Source of the DNA: Nereocystis luetkeana
Lineage: Eukaryota > Sar > Phaeophyceae > Laminariales > Laminariaceae
NCBI GenBank assembly: GCA_031213475.1
Contig: JARUPZ010000019.1
Location: 7,490,870 to 7,554,869 of the forward strand
Length of the DNA stretch: 64,000 bases
Direction: 5' to 3'
Within the stretch, counting starts at the first letter, position 1, and every line of letters starts with the position of its first letter. Under the pieces are notes generated by a model, which searched no databases, was not told where the DNA came from, and saw nothing but the letters and a program-made list of their open reading frames with translations. The position numbers and the translations under genes were made by a program. Of the stretch, positions 21,361-34,200 are shown in pieces.

Positions 21361-21534
21361 TACTCCTTCACAGCCTACTATTTATTATTAGAAGAGTGGG
21401 AATGACGAAAGTGACAGTTCTACGGCGGCACAGTGGTCTGCCACGGGGTTTCTTGAGTTTTAGTGCGCTTATAGGCACGACGGATACAAAGTAATCGACA
21501 CTACTCGTGATCGTACTATAATAGACAAATATTT

Positions 21535-22340
21535 CAGGGCTTTTCGCGGGTCAGGTCAAACCTCACGGGTCGGGTCGGGTCAGCTGACCCGACCCGACCC
21601 GCGATTTTTTTTAGGTATGTTGACTTGACCCGACCCGACCCGCGAGATTTTGAAAGCCTCTTGACCCGACCCGACCCGACCCGTGAGATTTGAAAATCTC
21701 TTGACCCGACCCGACCCGACCCGCGAGATTTTGAAACCTCCTGACCCGACCCGACCCGACCCGCCACTTTCCGACTGACCCGTGAGACACGGGTTTCATG
21801 CGGGTCGGGTCACCTTGACCCGCGAGACCATTTATCTTGACCCGAAGGTTTGACCCGCGGATCTGGCCCGTGGGTGGGCACTTCAAAAACAATTTAATGT
21901 TCATTTTAGTGCCCCGAAGCGATATATGACGTGGCTGTAGTGGGTATGAATGGATGCGGGCATGCGTACATGAATTTGGCGGTGTTTTAATGTCTGAATA
22001 TGATACCAAAGGGGTGTTACGGAGTATTGGTACGAGATAAGCCTTTGGGTAAGAGGGCGGGAAACTATTCAAGTGGCGGGTCCGCGAGCCGAATGCGCGG
22101 GTCCGACCCGCGGGTCAGCAAAAAACAATTCGCGGGTCATGCTGGCCTGACCCGCGAGTGACCCGCTTCTCGCGGGTCATGACCTGACCCGACCCGTAAG
22201 CTTTTCATCACCTCTTGACCCGACCCGACCCGACCCGTGAAGTTTTGAACACTTTCTGACCCGACCCGACCCGACCCGTGACATTTTGAGCATCAAGTGA
22301 CCCAACCCGCGGGCCGGGTCATGACCCGCGAAAAGCCCTG
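21535..22340. mobile_element. 806-bp hAT-type MITE filled with GGGTC/GACCC repeats
   Basis: The ends are inverted repeats starting CAGGGCTTTTCGCGGGTCA. An exact 8-bp target duplication AAATATTT sits outside both ends (21527-21534 and 22341-22348), as hAT elements leave. The two arms consist of many GACCC units interrupted by GCGAGATTTTGAAA-like spacers. A unique core (about 21880-22060) holds no transposase. It is mobilised, if at all, by a hAT transposase elsewhere. A relative without clear ends lies at 59287-59420. Confidence 0.88.
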
Positions 22341-22348
22341 AAATATTT

Positions 22349-25238
22349 AAGACTACGAATATGTACCTGGTACTTATTTAGGTAATATTAGAGAAAAAAA
22401 AACTATCGAGTCTTACGCGATGCCAAAATATGTAACGACCTGCGTGGCATATGGTTTTTCCCAAAATAAGTACATGGGCACTTTCCCGACCAAGTACATA
22501 CCAGGTACAGTATTAATATGATTTGGTAGTAAGCGTTTCTGGACATTCTATTTTCATAGTGTGGCACATCGATCCCCAACAGCCGACATATGCTCTTGTG
22601 CACTTGACGCTCTGACATCGCTCGTCATATAAGAGATCTCCAACAAGCGTTTTGGTACAGCAGTATGATATCTAACGAGCGATGACATCCTCTTGTGCAC
22701 TTGCTGCTGCTGTTGTTCTTCGGGGCGATCGTCGCAAGCACTTTGCGGATCCACTTGGTCCTGCTGCTGCTGTTGCAGACGTGCCATCGCTCTCCCTTTG
22801 CACCTTCACCTCCTCATATATCACCTCATCACCTTGCACCTTCACCCCACTTATCACTTTGCATCTTCAACATATGCTCTTGTGGTGGTGGTGCTGCTGT
22901 TGCAGACGTGGCTGCTGGGGCTACTGTTGCATGGTATATGGGAAAAACACGGTACCCTGGTATGTGGTATGCTATGTTGGCGGTATGGTACGATTGTGTA
23001 CGGTGTCGTGCATGTATTATATGGCTAAATTTTCCTGGTGGTATGGTATGTTTCAGTATATATATAAGGTCCGTGAGGGTCGAATACCGTATGAATATCA
23101 TCTGGAATGACCTTATATATCGACCATTGGAAAGTGTTCGAAAATATAAGCCATACGGACAGACAGACAGACAGACAGACAGACAGATTGACAATTACCG
23201 CAGCCGAGACTCAGGTTTACAAACTGAGAATTGTCATTTTCGTGCGTGCGCGCTGGAGACATTATTATGGGTATTATACGGTAGTACCAGGTATGTTCCT
23301 GGGTACTACAATTGTACGTGGTCCCGGCAATCAATGTCACGAAGCTTGTGAGCTTCGACGCACTTGACAACATATATCTGTTGGTTATACCTGGTTTACG
23401 AGTAGGTTTAGCAGTTAGGGAGAAGGGATCTTTAGGGATGCTTTTTACTTGAAAAATGTGTAGCGTGGTCTGCACTTCGGGATCGTCGTCCGCAACTGAG
23501 AAATTTCCTGGTTCGATGCAAACTCGGCGCAGCCGCGTTTTATGGCGAGTTTTGGCTGCGGTTTGGGGTCAGGGTTAGGGTTAGAGTCCGGGGTTGGGTT
23601 GGGTCTTCGCCCGTACCTTGATCCCAACAGGAATCAAAGCACCCGAACAGCCTACCAACCTAAAGATCCCGTCTCCCAGATTGTTAAAGGTCCTCTGGTT
23701 TACTGTAGCACTGCCCACTGGTCTGCAGAGTCACGTGACTTTACAGGCCAGTGGGTCGCGCTGTATAGCCAAAGAGCGATGTAAGTACACCAAATATGTT
23801 TACAATACTTATGTTTAAAATATCCACTGCGAATTTACGCCCGATGGGTTCAACAGCGGCTACGCGTGTGTTGCCGTTCACATCAAAACGTCAATTCTAC
23901 TCATCGGAAGGCACTCAACACACCTATGTTCCGTTTTTACCATGTTTGCTATTATAGGCCAAGACGCAGGTTTCGTGGTGACAAATTACGAGACCGTAAA
24001 ATCGTGTGTATCGCATCATAAAACTTGTGGGAGGTTTTAGTGTAGGTAGATAGTGGCATGTCAAACGTACTGGAGCGGAGAAAATAATCACATCACAAAC
24101 GAAACAGATGAAAAACAAAACAACAGAAGGGAACAGGCAAAAAGGATATGGATACCTCCAAATTACCACTGACAAAACACGTGCAGAAGGGCAACGTCGT
24201 AGCGCCAACGGCTCGACGAATACACCAGAGACAGGGCAACAATCATGGCTGCGCAACACACTTGGCTGTCTATTTCTTTCTGTCCGCGCTTGAGTTGGTT
24301 CTCGGGCACTCTCCCCGACATCACGATGAACAGGTTCTAATGATTTGATTTTTGCACTCTTCAAAACCCCGCATAACACATACAACGTGCGATGCACGCG
24401 GGAAATACGTGCTCTTCACACCTACCTAAGAAATAACACCAACACCAATGCGTCGTGAGACGTCGTATTCACTCTGGCTACGGCTCGTCTTGTCGCGTTC
24501 CCTCCACGACCATCGCTTGTCTAACGAAACACCGGGCACTGTCTCACGACGTGCACGCGTCACCTACACTGACACACCTGCCTTCAGGCGAAAGTCGCCT
24601 GATAGACGACAGGCAGTAGTTCAGGCGACGCATCATATCACGCGCACGCACGCTGCCCCCCTCCCCCCCCCCCCGCCCCCCCCTCGATTGGGCGATTTTG
24701 TTCTCACGCTCGAGACACACATTCCATACAGATATCCCACTACGTATAGCCCCTCCACCAGTCACCGCAACCACGTGGTAGTTGGCTCGCGCTGCCACAA
24801 TCTCAAGGACAGGTCGGGGCTGACTTGCCACTTAACGGCACTACATCCGATGCATTTGAACCAGCCCCAGCCGTTGCTGTGTACCTCGTACTACACATAG
24901 GAGGGCAAGGAGAACATGGTGGAGAGGTGCCGCGTAAACCTGGTCCGGTCCCACCCCGGGCCTGGCGCGCAACACGAGCCAGATCGTATACTGTTGACAT
25001 ACAAAACATCCAGCGAACCGTCATCAGAATCGTTCCCCCCGGGTGCGGGCCAGTACCCTTCTCGAAATGAGCTATCACAGAACACACAGTAAATTGTACC
25101 AGAGCTCTGTCGGGAGCTGCCTCTTCAAGAGGGGTTCGGCTGACCATGGCACCGCGTTGTGTCGATACATTCCCCCTTTTTCTTCCCCGCTGTTGTTCGA
25201 AGATAGAGCCATATCGCTGAACACGGAACAGCTCTTCA
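22349..25238. other. Gene-poor spacer with microsatellites
   Basis: Holds an R3 piece (22565-22680), a CTG-rich run (22700-22770), a CAGA tetranucleotide array (23157-23187), two telomere-like units (23572-23590) and a C-run (24658-24690). An imperfect palindrome centred on AGTCACGTGACT lies at 23712-23756. No gene is supported upstream of the end of the propeller gene at 25239. Confidence 0.4.
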
Positions 25239-28200
25239 TCACAAACGAACCCGCCCGAGGTAAGGGTTTTGGCTCGACCCAAGGAAGGTGTACCCGCTTT
25301 GGGAGTTGCGGTACGCGGAACTGATGAACGACGTGTGTCCGGTGGTGTCGTGCATACTTTCCGTCATAATGCCGTCCGCAGAGAGGACAAACACCAGGCC
25401 ATACCTGGGGGACGGACGGGACGGGGTGCGGGGAGGTTAGGGTCTCAGCGTCAAGAAACATCCCACAGTTGAAAGGCCAGGTGGTTTGAGTATGTGAGAG
25501 TGCCAGGGCTTCCACCAGGCGTGAGTGAACAAATCGGTAGGCTAGAGATTACCAATACTTGGGATCAGCTAACCATATCGCAGTAAGCCAAACGCTTCAC
25601 GCGGCAGTTCTTTCCCGCGTCATTAGTGTACAAGTGGGCCCCTATCGGACCAGTACACCCATCGAAAGGACGCGACGAAAACAAATACGACAACGAGGGG
25701 CGCGAGCAACACTAGAAACTTCGAGAAAGCAGGCAATCATTCTCAAGACCAGGAGCTCACTTTGGCACGGCTTTGTCGAGAATCTCGATTGGAACCAGTT
25801 TTCCGATTGTCGTCCTTATTACTCTAGGCTTCTGCAATCAACGGAGTCGGTGCGGGGGGGGGGTGGGGGCAGAGTAAGTTGTAGATATGGGGGCATAATT
25901 TTCTCAAAAACGTACCGGTCAAAATTCTCGTGAAGCTCCTACAACTGCGTACCACGGTTTTGATTCGCGTGAAAGCAGGTAACGCGAGGCTCGGGAAAAG
26001 GCCACCAGGGAGTCGTCGATGACGAGCACAAGCTTCGGGATCAGCTACGCGTAAATGCTATTTGACCCTGGTGCCGAAGGAGCTCGCGTTGGGCAAATCA
26101 CAGCGCAAGCAGACGGGCGTGTGATGACTCAACGGCATAGCAGAGATTTTTGGAACTGCTGGTGGTAGGCACTGATCAACATACCCTGAACATGTGCGTA
26201 CTGGCAACTACCTAAAATTATGTCATCTACAGTGATATTTTGAAGCAAGAAACGCTGTTTTGGATTCCGACTACTTCGAAGTCAAGGTGCGCGCGATGTA
26301 TTTGGGTTGCATATTTCATACCTGTAGGGCCAGATGTAGGGGTGAAAATGGCAGCGCCACCTTGGTGCCGGCGCTGACACGGTTCAACAAGAGCGGAAGG
26401 CGAGGAAGGGAGCGATTGCCCGAGTATCAGTAATTGGCGGGTGTTCGCACTCTTCTAGGTAGGCGTTGGCGGTCTTACTCCGCGATACTCTTCACTACAA
26501 TCCCAACCGTGGAACAAATTTCCCTCCCTCTACCCCCGATAGGACCGCTGCCGTTCGATCCGAACGAGGTTCGCAAGACCTGCAAGGTTGCTTACGGTAG
26601 GAGAAGGGCGTGGCCTGTAGCGCTAGCCTGAAGAGGTGTTTCGCGCTAGCGGAATACCAGCATATTTTCATACAAGTTTTACCTGGCAATGTAGCCGCCC
26701 CGAGTCTTGTCGAACGCGAGGCCATCCACGAATCCTGCACCAATCGCGTTTGTTTCGTGAGCCAGCAAACGAAGTTGGGTGGGGGAGCTATCAGGTCAGG
26801 AATAGTTTGTCTCGGCCGTCGCATGGCTTGCTATATATAGGCGCCATTCTACGGCAACGCTAGCTTGCTCGTACCTGAACATGGAAGGTTGAGAAGCGCT
26901 GGTGTGGAGTTTCCAGCAAAAATATAACCGCAATACGAACTCGAGATTCCACCGGCTGAAACACCCAGTCAGGCGAGTGCCCCCCACCTCGCACAGCTTA
27001 TCGGACGCAAGGGCAAAAACGTAACACCCTTCGACTTCTCCTTGTACTCCGCAATTTTTGCATATGTGTGGGCTGAGTACGCCGCTACCAAAACAGGTAC
27101 ATTGATTTATTCCTACTGCCAGGCAGGCGCGTCGGAGGTGTTACGACCATGTACACTCCTGTAACCAAACAACAACAGCAACAACAACAACAACAACAAA
27201 AACAAAAACACCTGGAAGCGAGCTCGTAAAAATCCTCACTCCCTCCGGCAGGGTCTCATCCTCTCCACAAAAGGCCAACCCGGCGGCCAGAGAACGGGGC
27301 GGGTTTCCGTGTGCGGGTTCTTCCGGCAACAGCCTCTTCAGGTCTATTTCGAGAATGCGAAAACGCATCGACTCCACCACGAGCAGTTTTTTCTCCAATG
27401 GGTCAATCTTGGGGTCGGTACCCAGCGACGAAGAGGATAATGAGGCAGCGCAGTGGGAATGGGAGCACAGGCGTGCATCCAGGGCGGGTTAAGGTCTGCC
27501 TCCGTCGTTCTTTGAAGGTGGCGTGGCCATCGTCATCGTCACAAGCCAGGCCGATGAAGGTGCGTATCGTCATTTTTTGTTATCTTGCAGCTTTTGGGGC
27601 CACAGACCCTAGAGAAGAGAGGATGCTCAAAGAAGACCTACGACTTTCCCACCGCAAGGGGGGGGGGGGGGGGCAACGCCCGCTATTTGGTGCACGCGGT
27701 CAAAGTGAAAATGGTGCAGTCTATTAGTAGGAAGGCGGAGAAGCAGACGTGGGGATAAAAAGTCTACAAATCGACGAATCCGAGGGCTGAGGAAAAAACA
27801 AAAAATCTGTATTTTTGGAGGGAACGCTTCCAATTTCAAGAATACGCACCCCCGATTCACTCACTCACTATTTCGTTTCACTCGAGATCGTCACCATCTA
27901 AAAAGCAAGCGAGAATCGCTGTGCGAATGCGCCAACGTGGTGGCGCCAACATGTTCAGCAAAAACGCCTGGCGAAAAGGTGGAGCATGCACGCACTACGC
28001 TTTCTAGTACGTAAGGTGCTCGTGTTCCCAAAAGACGGTCCACTCTGCCGCTTGATTCCCTCACCTCCACCCCGTTGGGAAAGTGGAGGCCGCACAATAC
28101 GGTTCGAAGGTCCCCCGTCCTGGGATCGAAGCGCAGCAGGCGCCCTCTAGCCCCTCCGTCGACTATCTGCACACGGCGGGGGTGGGGGATGGAGGGCGCA

Positions 28201-31200
28201 GCTTTGGAGACCATACGAGCAGCAGATCGTTGCGATGGTTCAAGGGACGACGCGTGCACAGCCTTGGTTTTACAACTTACGTGCCCTTACGCCATATGGT
28301 GCAGAGGGTGAACATTTCAGAGGTCAAGTCTCAGCTGGAGCAGGATAGCGCAGGGAGACAGTGACGTTTGAGAGGGAAGATATTTTACACCAGACCATGA
28401 GGGGCGCACGAAAAAGGGAAAGTAAGCATCGAACGCCACACAAACCACGAAACGCGTGGCGCGCACATGTGACGTGCACTGCTTTTCTGGGGGGGGGTGT
28501 ACTCGATAGGAGAGATGTACTCGATCTCATGCATGGCCGTAGTCGTATGACCATAGACCTCGCATGCCTACAATGCCGGGACGGAGCATGTCGGGTTTTC
28601 ACCGACCAGGCAGATATTGCTTGCACCAAGCGCGAAGCGCCGTGAGGTGTCCAGCGAGTCGCATGAAGGGTGAGCTACATCCTACTATGAACCGCTTGTG
28701 AGGCGGATTTTCTTGCCTATGGATGACAGCTTCAATGAGTTAATTTAATTTCCGGTGTAGGCAATTCCAGAGACAGCAATGGGAGTACTATGTAACTGCC
28801 CCTTGGGTGCCTTACCTTGAACACTGCGTGATACGATCATTCCCACTTGTGCGGGGTAAAGGTTCTTTACCTCGCACAAATGATCTAACTCGGCAACCAG
28901 CTGTGGGCGACCGCCAGAAAAAAACAAAAAAAACGGTACCCTGGTTGTCTAGCGCACGTAGTGAGCGGCATGTTTTACAGTGTCGTTGCCAACCGACGTC
29001 AAGCCAACATTTATAAAATAGGCGGGTAGGGGGGGGGGGTAGGGAGGCGAGCAACGACGAAGCACAACGACGACGACATACTTACGTTTCCTGCGTGTGC
29101 TTTGTCCTCCTTCGCCTCTGAGGCTGAAGGGTACAGCCATAAAGCCGCGTTCGCTTCAAGTAGCTTACTGCCGGAGCTATGCACCGCCTTGACAACAAAC
29201 TAAAACGCCTCATCAACCACAACCGATCGGCTCGAACGATCTGTCTCCTCTGTTTGATGCGCCTCGCCTTTCGCTAGCTGCTCATCATCGATGTCCATCC
29301 GGCCTCGCCCGTGTGGGGGGGCACAAACAGACGGCACAGTGCTGGCAAGTAGAAATGCCACGTCTCGCTCTAAAAGCAGCGCAACCCACCTCTCTGCGGT
29401 TGTGCGCGCGCGGGTGCTTCCAGCTGCTGTCGGTCAAGAAAACCATGCCTGGGAAGGAGGGGTGGACAAGATTGAAAAACCGGAGGGGAAATCTTAGGGC
29501 CAGGAAAATGAGAACACCAAGCTGGTGGATGTTGTGAACCACGACGAGAACCGCTGAGGTAATGTACTCTTCTTGAACGCCGACGAATGTATTTCGCCGC
29601 GTTTTTCTAGAGCGTGAGACAAAGCGCGAGACCTGAGTCGAATACAATGCACCAGGTGACACGCAAGATAGCGCGTAAGATTACAACAAAAATGGCGGCG
29701 TTGAGAAGATCTCGTCGATATATTTCCATAGACACATCGCTCGCCATTAGCATCCTCCCCGTTGCCGCGACAATCACCGCGGAAAACCGTCCCAGTGTGT
29801 GTGTGTCATGTCACACGTGTTACACGGTAGGCGTTCCTCCGTGTGACCACGAAGCATGACACCGGGACGGGGATAGCGGCAGAGCGCAGTTCAGTTCGAA
29901 ATGTAAATCACCACAATCGAACACCTACTAACGTGTACGAGTACAGTGACGGGCAGGAGCGTAGACCGGGGCTGAGATATCCACACGCACTCCTGAGCCC
30001 CTTGCGTCAGCGCCCAAGAGGCCCAGAGTCTATGACACGTTTGAACCCCTTGTGTCCCGGTCCCGAGCAGGGCGGAAACGAGGTGCAAACCCTGAACCCC
30101 GTCCCGAAGACGGTCTGTCGTCGACAGGTGACCCCTCGGGGCCCCAACTACCGCCAAATTGCTCGTGTATGCCAGGGGCGCGGCCTGCACCACCTGGTCC
30201 ACGCAGCACGACAGGAAGCTGTTCAGAGGTGACACAGCCGTGGACGATGGCGCTATAGTATTATTTTTCAAATGAGCCAACATTATTTTTCCCACTTTCC
30301 ACGCGAAGCGTCAACCACGGTGATTATGAGGATGTTTTTTGTGGGTGACAAAAAGTGTGAGAGGTAATAATAGTGAGCGACTGAGGGTTCGATGTCGCTG
30401 TGTTATCCGTCAAGCATTGTGCAACTTGTATGCATGTGTTCGGCTGTTGGCGGTCGCATACGTGTATGTCGCTTGGTTCACTTCGAAACTATTTCGAAAG
30501 CTAGCCATGTGTGCGGCCACCCAGTCCGAAAATGCAGAGATATTTCCTCAGACAATCCTAAGATAAGACAACCCGAGATGAGCAGATAAACGCCAATCAC
30601 CAACCATTGGGTACATATGGATACGAGGGGACATTGGGTTCCGGTTATTAAATTTACCCGACTAATCCTTAGGACTGCAGTCCCGTTTGGGGACAAACTA
30701 CTTATAATTTAACTGGTCTGTCCTCAAAACGGGACTGCAGCCCTAAAAGGGCTAAAACCACCCTTCTTTCCATAAATCAGAAAATTTGAGCACTGCAGCC
30801 AAACGAAACCAAAACGACTTTTACAAAGAAAGCAAAAAAAAGGTCTTATGAGCCAGTGTTGTTATATTATGAGGATAAGGCCTCAGAAAATGATGGTGCA
30901 CCGCCCAAAAACGTTTTTACTGAAAGTCTTTCTTTCTTGTCGATAAATTATTTTTTACCAGATACATGATCTCAGTATGGAATAAAATATCTTGGTTCTA
31001 GAATGGATCCAAAAAAATGATTTTGGGGAAGCAGACCACTTTCTGCGCAAGGTGGTGCAATTCTAGTGTTCTCGAGTAGACTAACTACTACGGGGAGCAA
31101 AAGCCGGTCAAAGTGTGGGGGTACATATTACGGGGGAACCTAGTTAACAGGACCTATGGTGTACATAAAAACCTAAATATTTAAGCATTTTTACTAACAA

Positions 31201-34200
31201 TATTTGGTCCTGTTAACTATAGCCCCCCGTAATAGTCGATTTTTCCCGAAATATAGGGTGAAATACTTTATTACCCACCAATATAAACCGGACAAAAACT
31301 TAGCGCCACCGGAGAAAAGCAAATTCTCATAATGTTCTGTACTTTCATAACGACCGAAACATATATATTTAACCTGATTTTACTCAGTCTGCTTCGTATA
31401 TAGCCCATACTTACGCCATGAACGCATTATTACAGAGTCTACCGACGATTTCCCTTGTAGAGATCCTTCAGCCTATATCCCGTTTTCCCCATATTTTTTT
31501 CTCGGATCTAGATTGTTCACACATTCTTCTACTTTGTGCTCTCATATCGGAAACTACTGAAGTAAAAAAACATGCTCCGCATAAAACTTTCCGGCCAATT
31601 CAGAGAAAAAAACGAACGCTGACGTCCTCATCCATGGCCAACCTTTCAATTATTTTTCTTCCCGAAAAGTGACGTCACGATTCCGGATGACGACAAATGT
31701 CGACCAAGGGTTTTCGATCAATCACAAATTATAATCTTGAAAAATGACCAACAACAAAACTGCGGGCACGAAAAAATGTCCTTCTCTGCCCAATTTTCCA
31801 GATTATTATTATTTTCCGAAAAGTGACGTCACGATTCCGGATGACAACAAATGTTGACCAAGGATTTTCCACCCATAAAAAAGTTCAATCTAAAAATTTG
31901 GTCATAGAGAAAACTGCGGGCACTAAAAAATGTTTTTTTTCTGGCCAATTTTCCAGTTGTTGTTGTTTTTCCCGAAAAGTAACGTAACGATCCCGGATGA
32001 CGACAAAAGTCGACCAAGAATTTTCCATCAATAAAAATAAAAAATCTAAAAAAATTGACCATTAATAATCAGAAAACGGCGGGCAAAAAGTTGACTAATC
32101 AGGAAACTGCGAGGATCAAAAAATGTCTTTCTCTCATTTTTTTCCTTCTCAAAAGGAAGGCAAGAGCACCCACCACATCGCTGATAACGACCGCGAAGCA
32201 CAAAACTGCTGCTGTTGGAGAGAGCGCAAGAAAGCACCAACGAAACACACACGTGCTTGCAAAACGGTTATCGGGCCCTTCGTACCAAAGCACGCCCGTC
32301 GGGATGACGGCACACCGAGCGCCTGTGTCCATCACCACAAACAGGTGTTGCGAAGCCTGCCCGCACGGCTGTTGAACGGATTCCGAGCAAACTGGGAGGC
32401 CATCTCTGAGATAATCGCCATTTTACCTCTAGCATCCTACTCGTACTGGTACAGCAGTATTTCTAGCGCCATTAATCACTGCTGTATGAAGAGCGACAGT
32501 GTATAGCGCCCAAAAAGATAAAAAAAAAAGCGTGCCATGATCGGAGTGATTTTTGGCACCTTCTCTTGTGAAGACGAAGTCGTTGAGGAAGGCAAGCGGG
32601 GCCCTCGTGTCCGCGGCCGCCGCCTCCGCGCCACCAGAACTCCCGAGTGGGGCTGGCATATCTGTCAACGAATTGATCTTCGCGTGAACAACCATGGGAC
32701 GGGGCCAAACGCGACGGAACAGAGCCTCGTCAGTTTCGGCCCGAAGTAAAACCCCTTGGGAACGGCACCCACGCTTTGGGGACAAAATATATTGGAATAA
32801 CAGTAGGGTCATATTTACAGGGGAAACCGGCGATCACCGTTCGTCATCCGCATACTCTCCTGTCGACCCCGAAGAGCATGTCTCGGGGAGGGGCATTAGG
32901 GTTGGCAAGATTCAAGTGCTGTTTTATGCACTGGTGCTCTATACAAACGTGTTTCCCCTCTGTGGAGATGTACTTCTTCCCGAAGAACGGCTGAAAAAGC
33001 CTCCAGCTGTTTTTTTCTGCACGTCAGCGAGTGATGCGGCGTTTCTTGTACCGCTCTGTACCTCAAACGTCGGTACCGTTTCGATCAAACATTCCGCACC
33101 CTTTGACAGACGATCGTTAGTACTCGCTTGGTGATCTACACCTTTGGAGGCAGACACAGTAGATAGATTCATGTATTCCCAATATTGTTGGCACGGTACG
33201 ATCTAGCTCGTGTTGTCGGGTGGGAACCAGTAAAAAATCTGCATGATCTACGAGCACACATTTTTTTCCCATGAAAAGATTTTGCAGAAACATCTCGCAA
33301 CGGTAGGCGAGGGTCTATAACGGGGGGGCCATAGCAATCAGGACCCATCGAATACACAAAAACCTATACGATATTACAGTATTTTTACTAAGCATGTTTG
33401 GTCCCGATTACTGTGTATCAACGTACTAGATGATCTGTAGACAGATAGATAGATCACGATCTGTATAATTTGTCCGAGCTGTGAATATTCAGAACACAAA
33501 AATGCCTCCGTGTGTAGGGACAGAGTGGTACATAGCAGGCAATGCGTGTCCCAGTGAACGGAACACAACCCGAACCCCCCCCCCCCCCCCGCCCCCCCTT
33601 GGTCCGTCGAATATCCTCCCCGTACTCTGGCCAATGCCGCGCGTGCGTTTGTGGTTCGAAATTCGCGCGATCATTCCCGTGGTATACACGGCGGAATGGA
33701 AACCCCTTTGCCACCCTCTCGCGGGGAGTCCCCGGCCAACTGGTCTCACCGCGCAACCTTTACCCCTCGATCGACCTCCGCAGTACAGCCGACGTCGGGC
33801 AGAAAACCGATTAGAACGATGACGCCACGAACTAAACAGCTCGCGAGCACGAGCGTCAACACCCACGCAGCACATCTATATATTGGCTACCCCTCCCGTC
33901 CCCAAAGGAGCCCGAGAGCCTCGCGGGAGAGGAGGTAAAGGGGAAAGTAAGAGCTCACCAAGTGCCTGGCGCCCCCGCCCTTCTTAACGTCCAATTCGAA
34001 GAGCCCGTGGTAGGCATCCAGGATGTAAAGCTTCCCGCCGCGCCATCTGACACCCAGCGGACGCCCGCATTCCTTCTCATCTTCTAGGGTAAGCGCTTTC
34101 GCCTTCGCCTGCGCGGCCGGTCGGTCGGTCGGTCGGTTTCGCTTCTTTTTTTTACGGTAGGTTCAGGACCAATCGCCCTTTCTCCGCGCGACAGCTACAC

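Noticed and set aside
24803-25282. 159-codon minus frame overlapping the end of the propeller gene
   Set aside because: Different frame from the exon that matches the family C-terminus; treated as a shadow.
29843-30232. 129-codon plus frame as a nested gene
   Set aside because: Lies in an intron of the propeller gene, no domain, no splice pattern.
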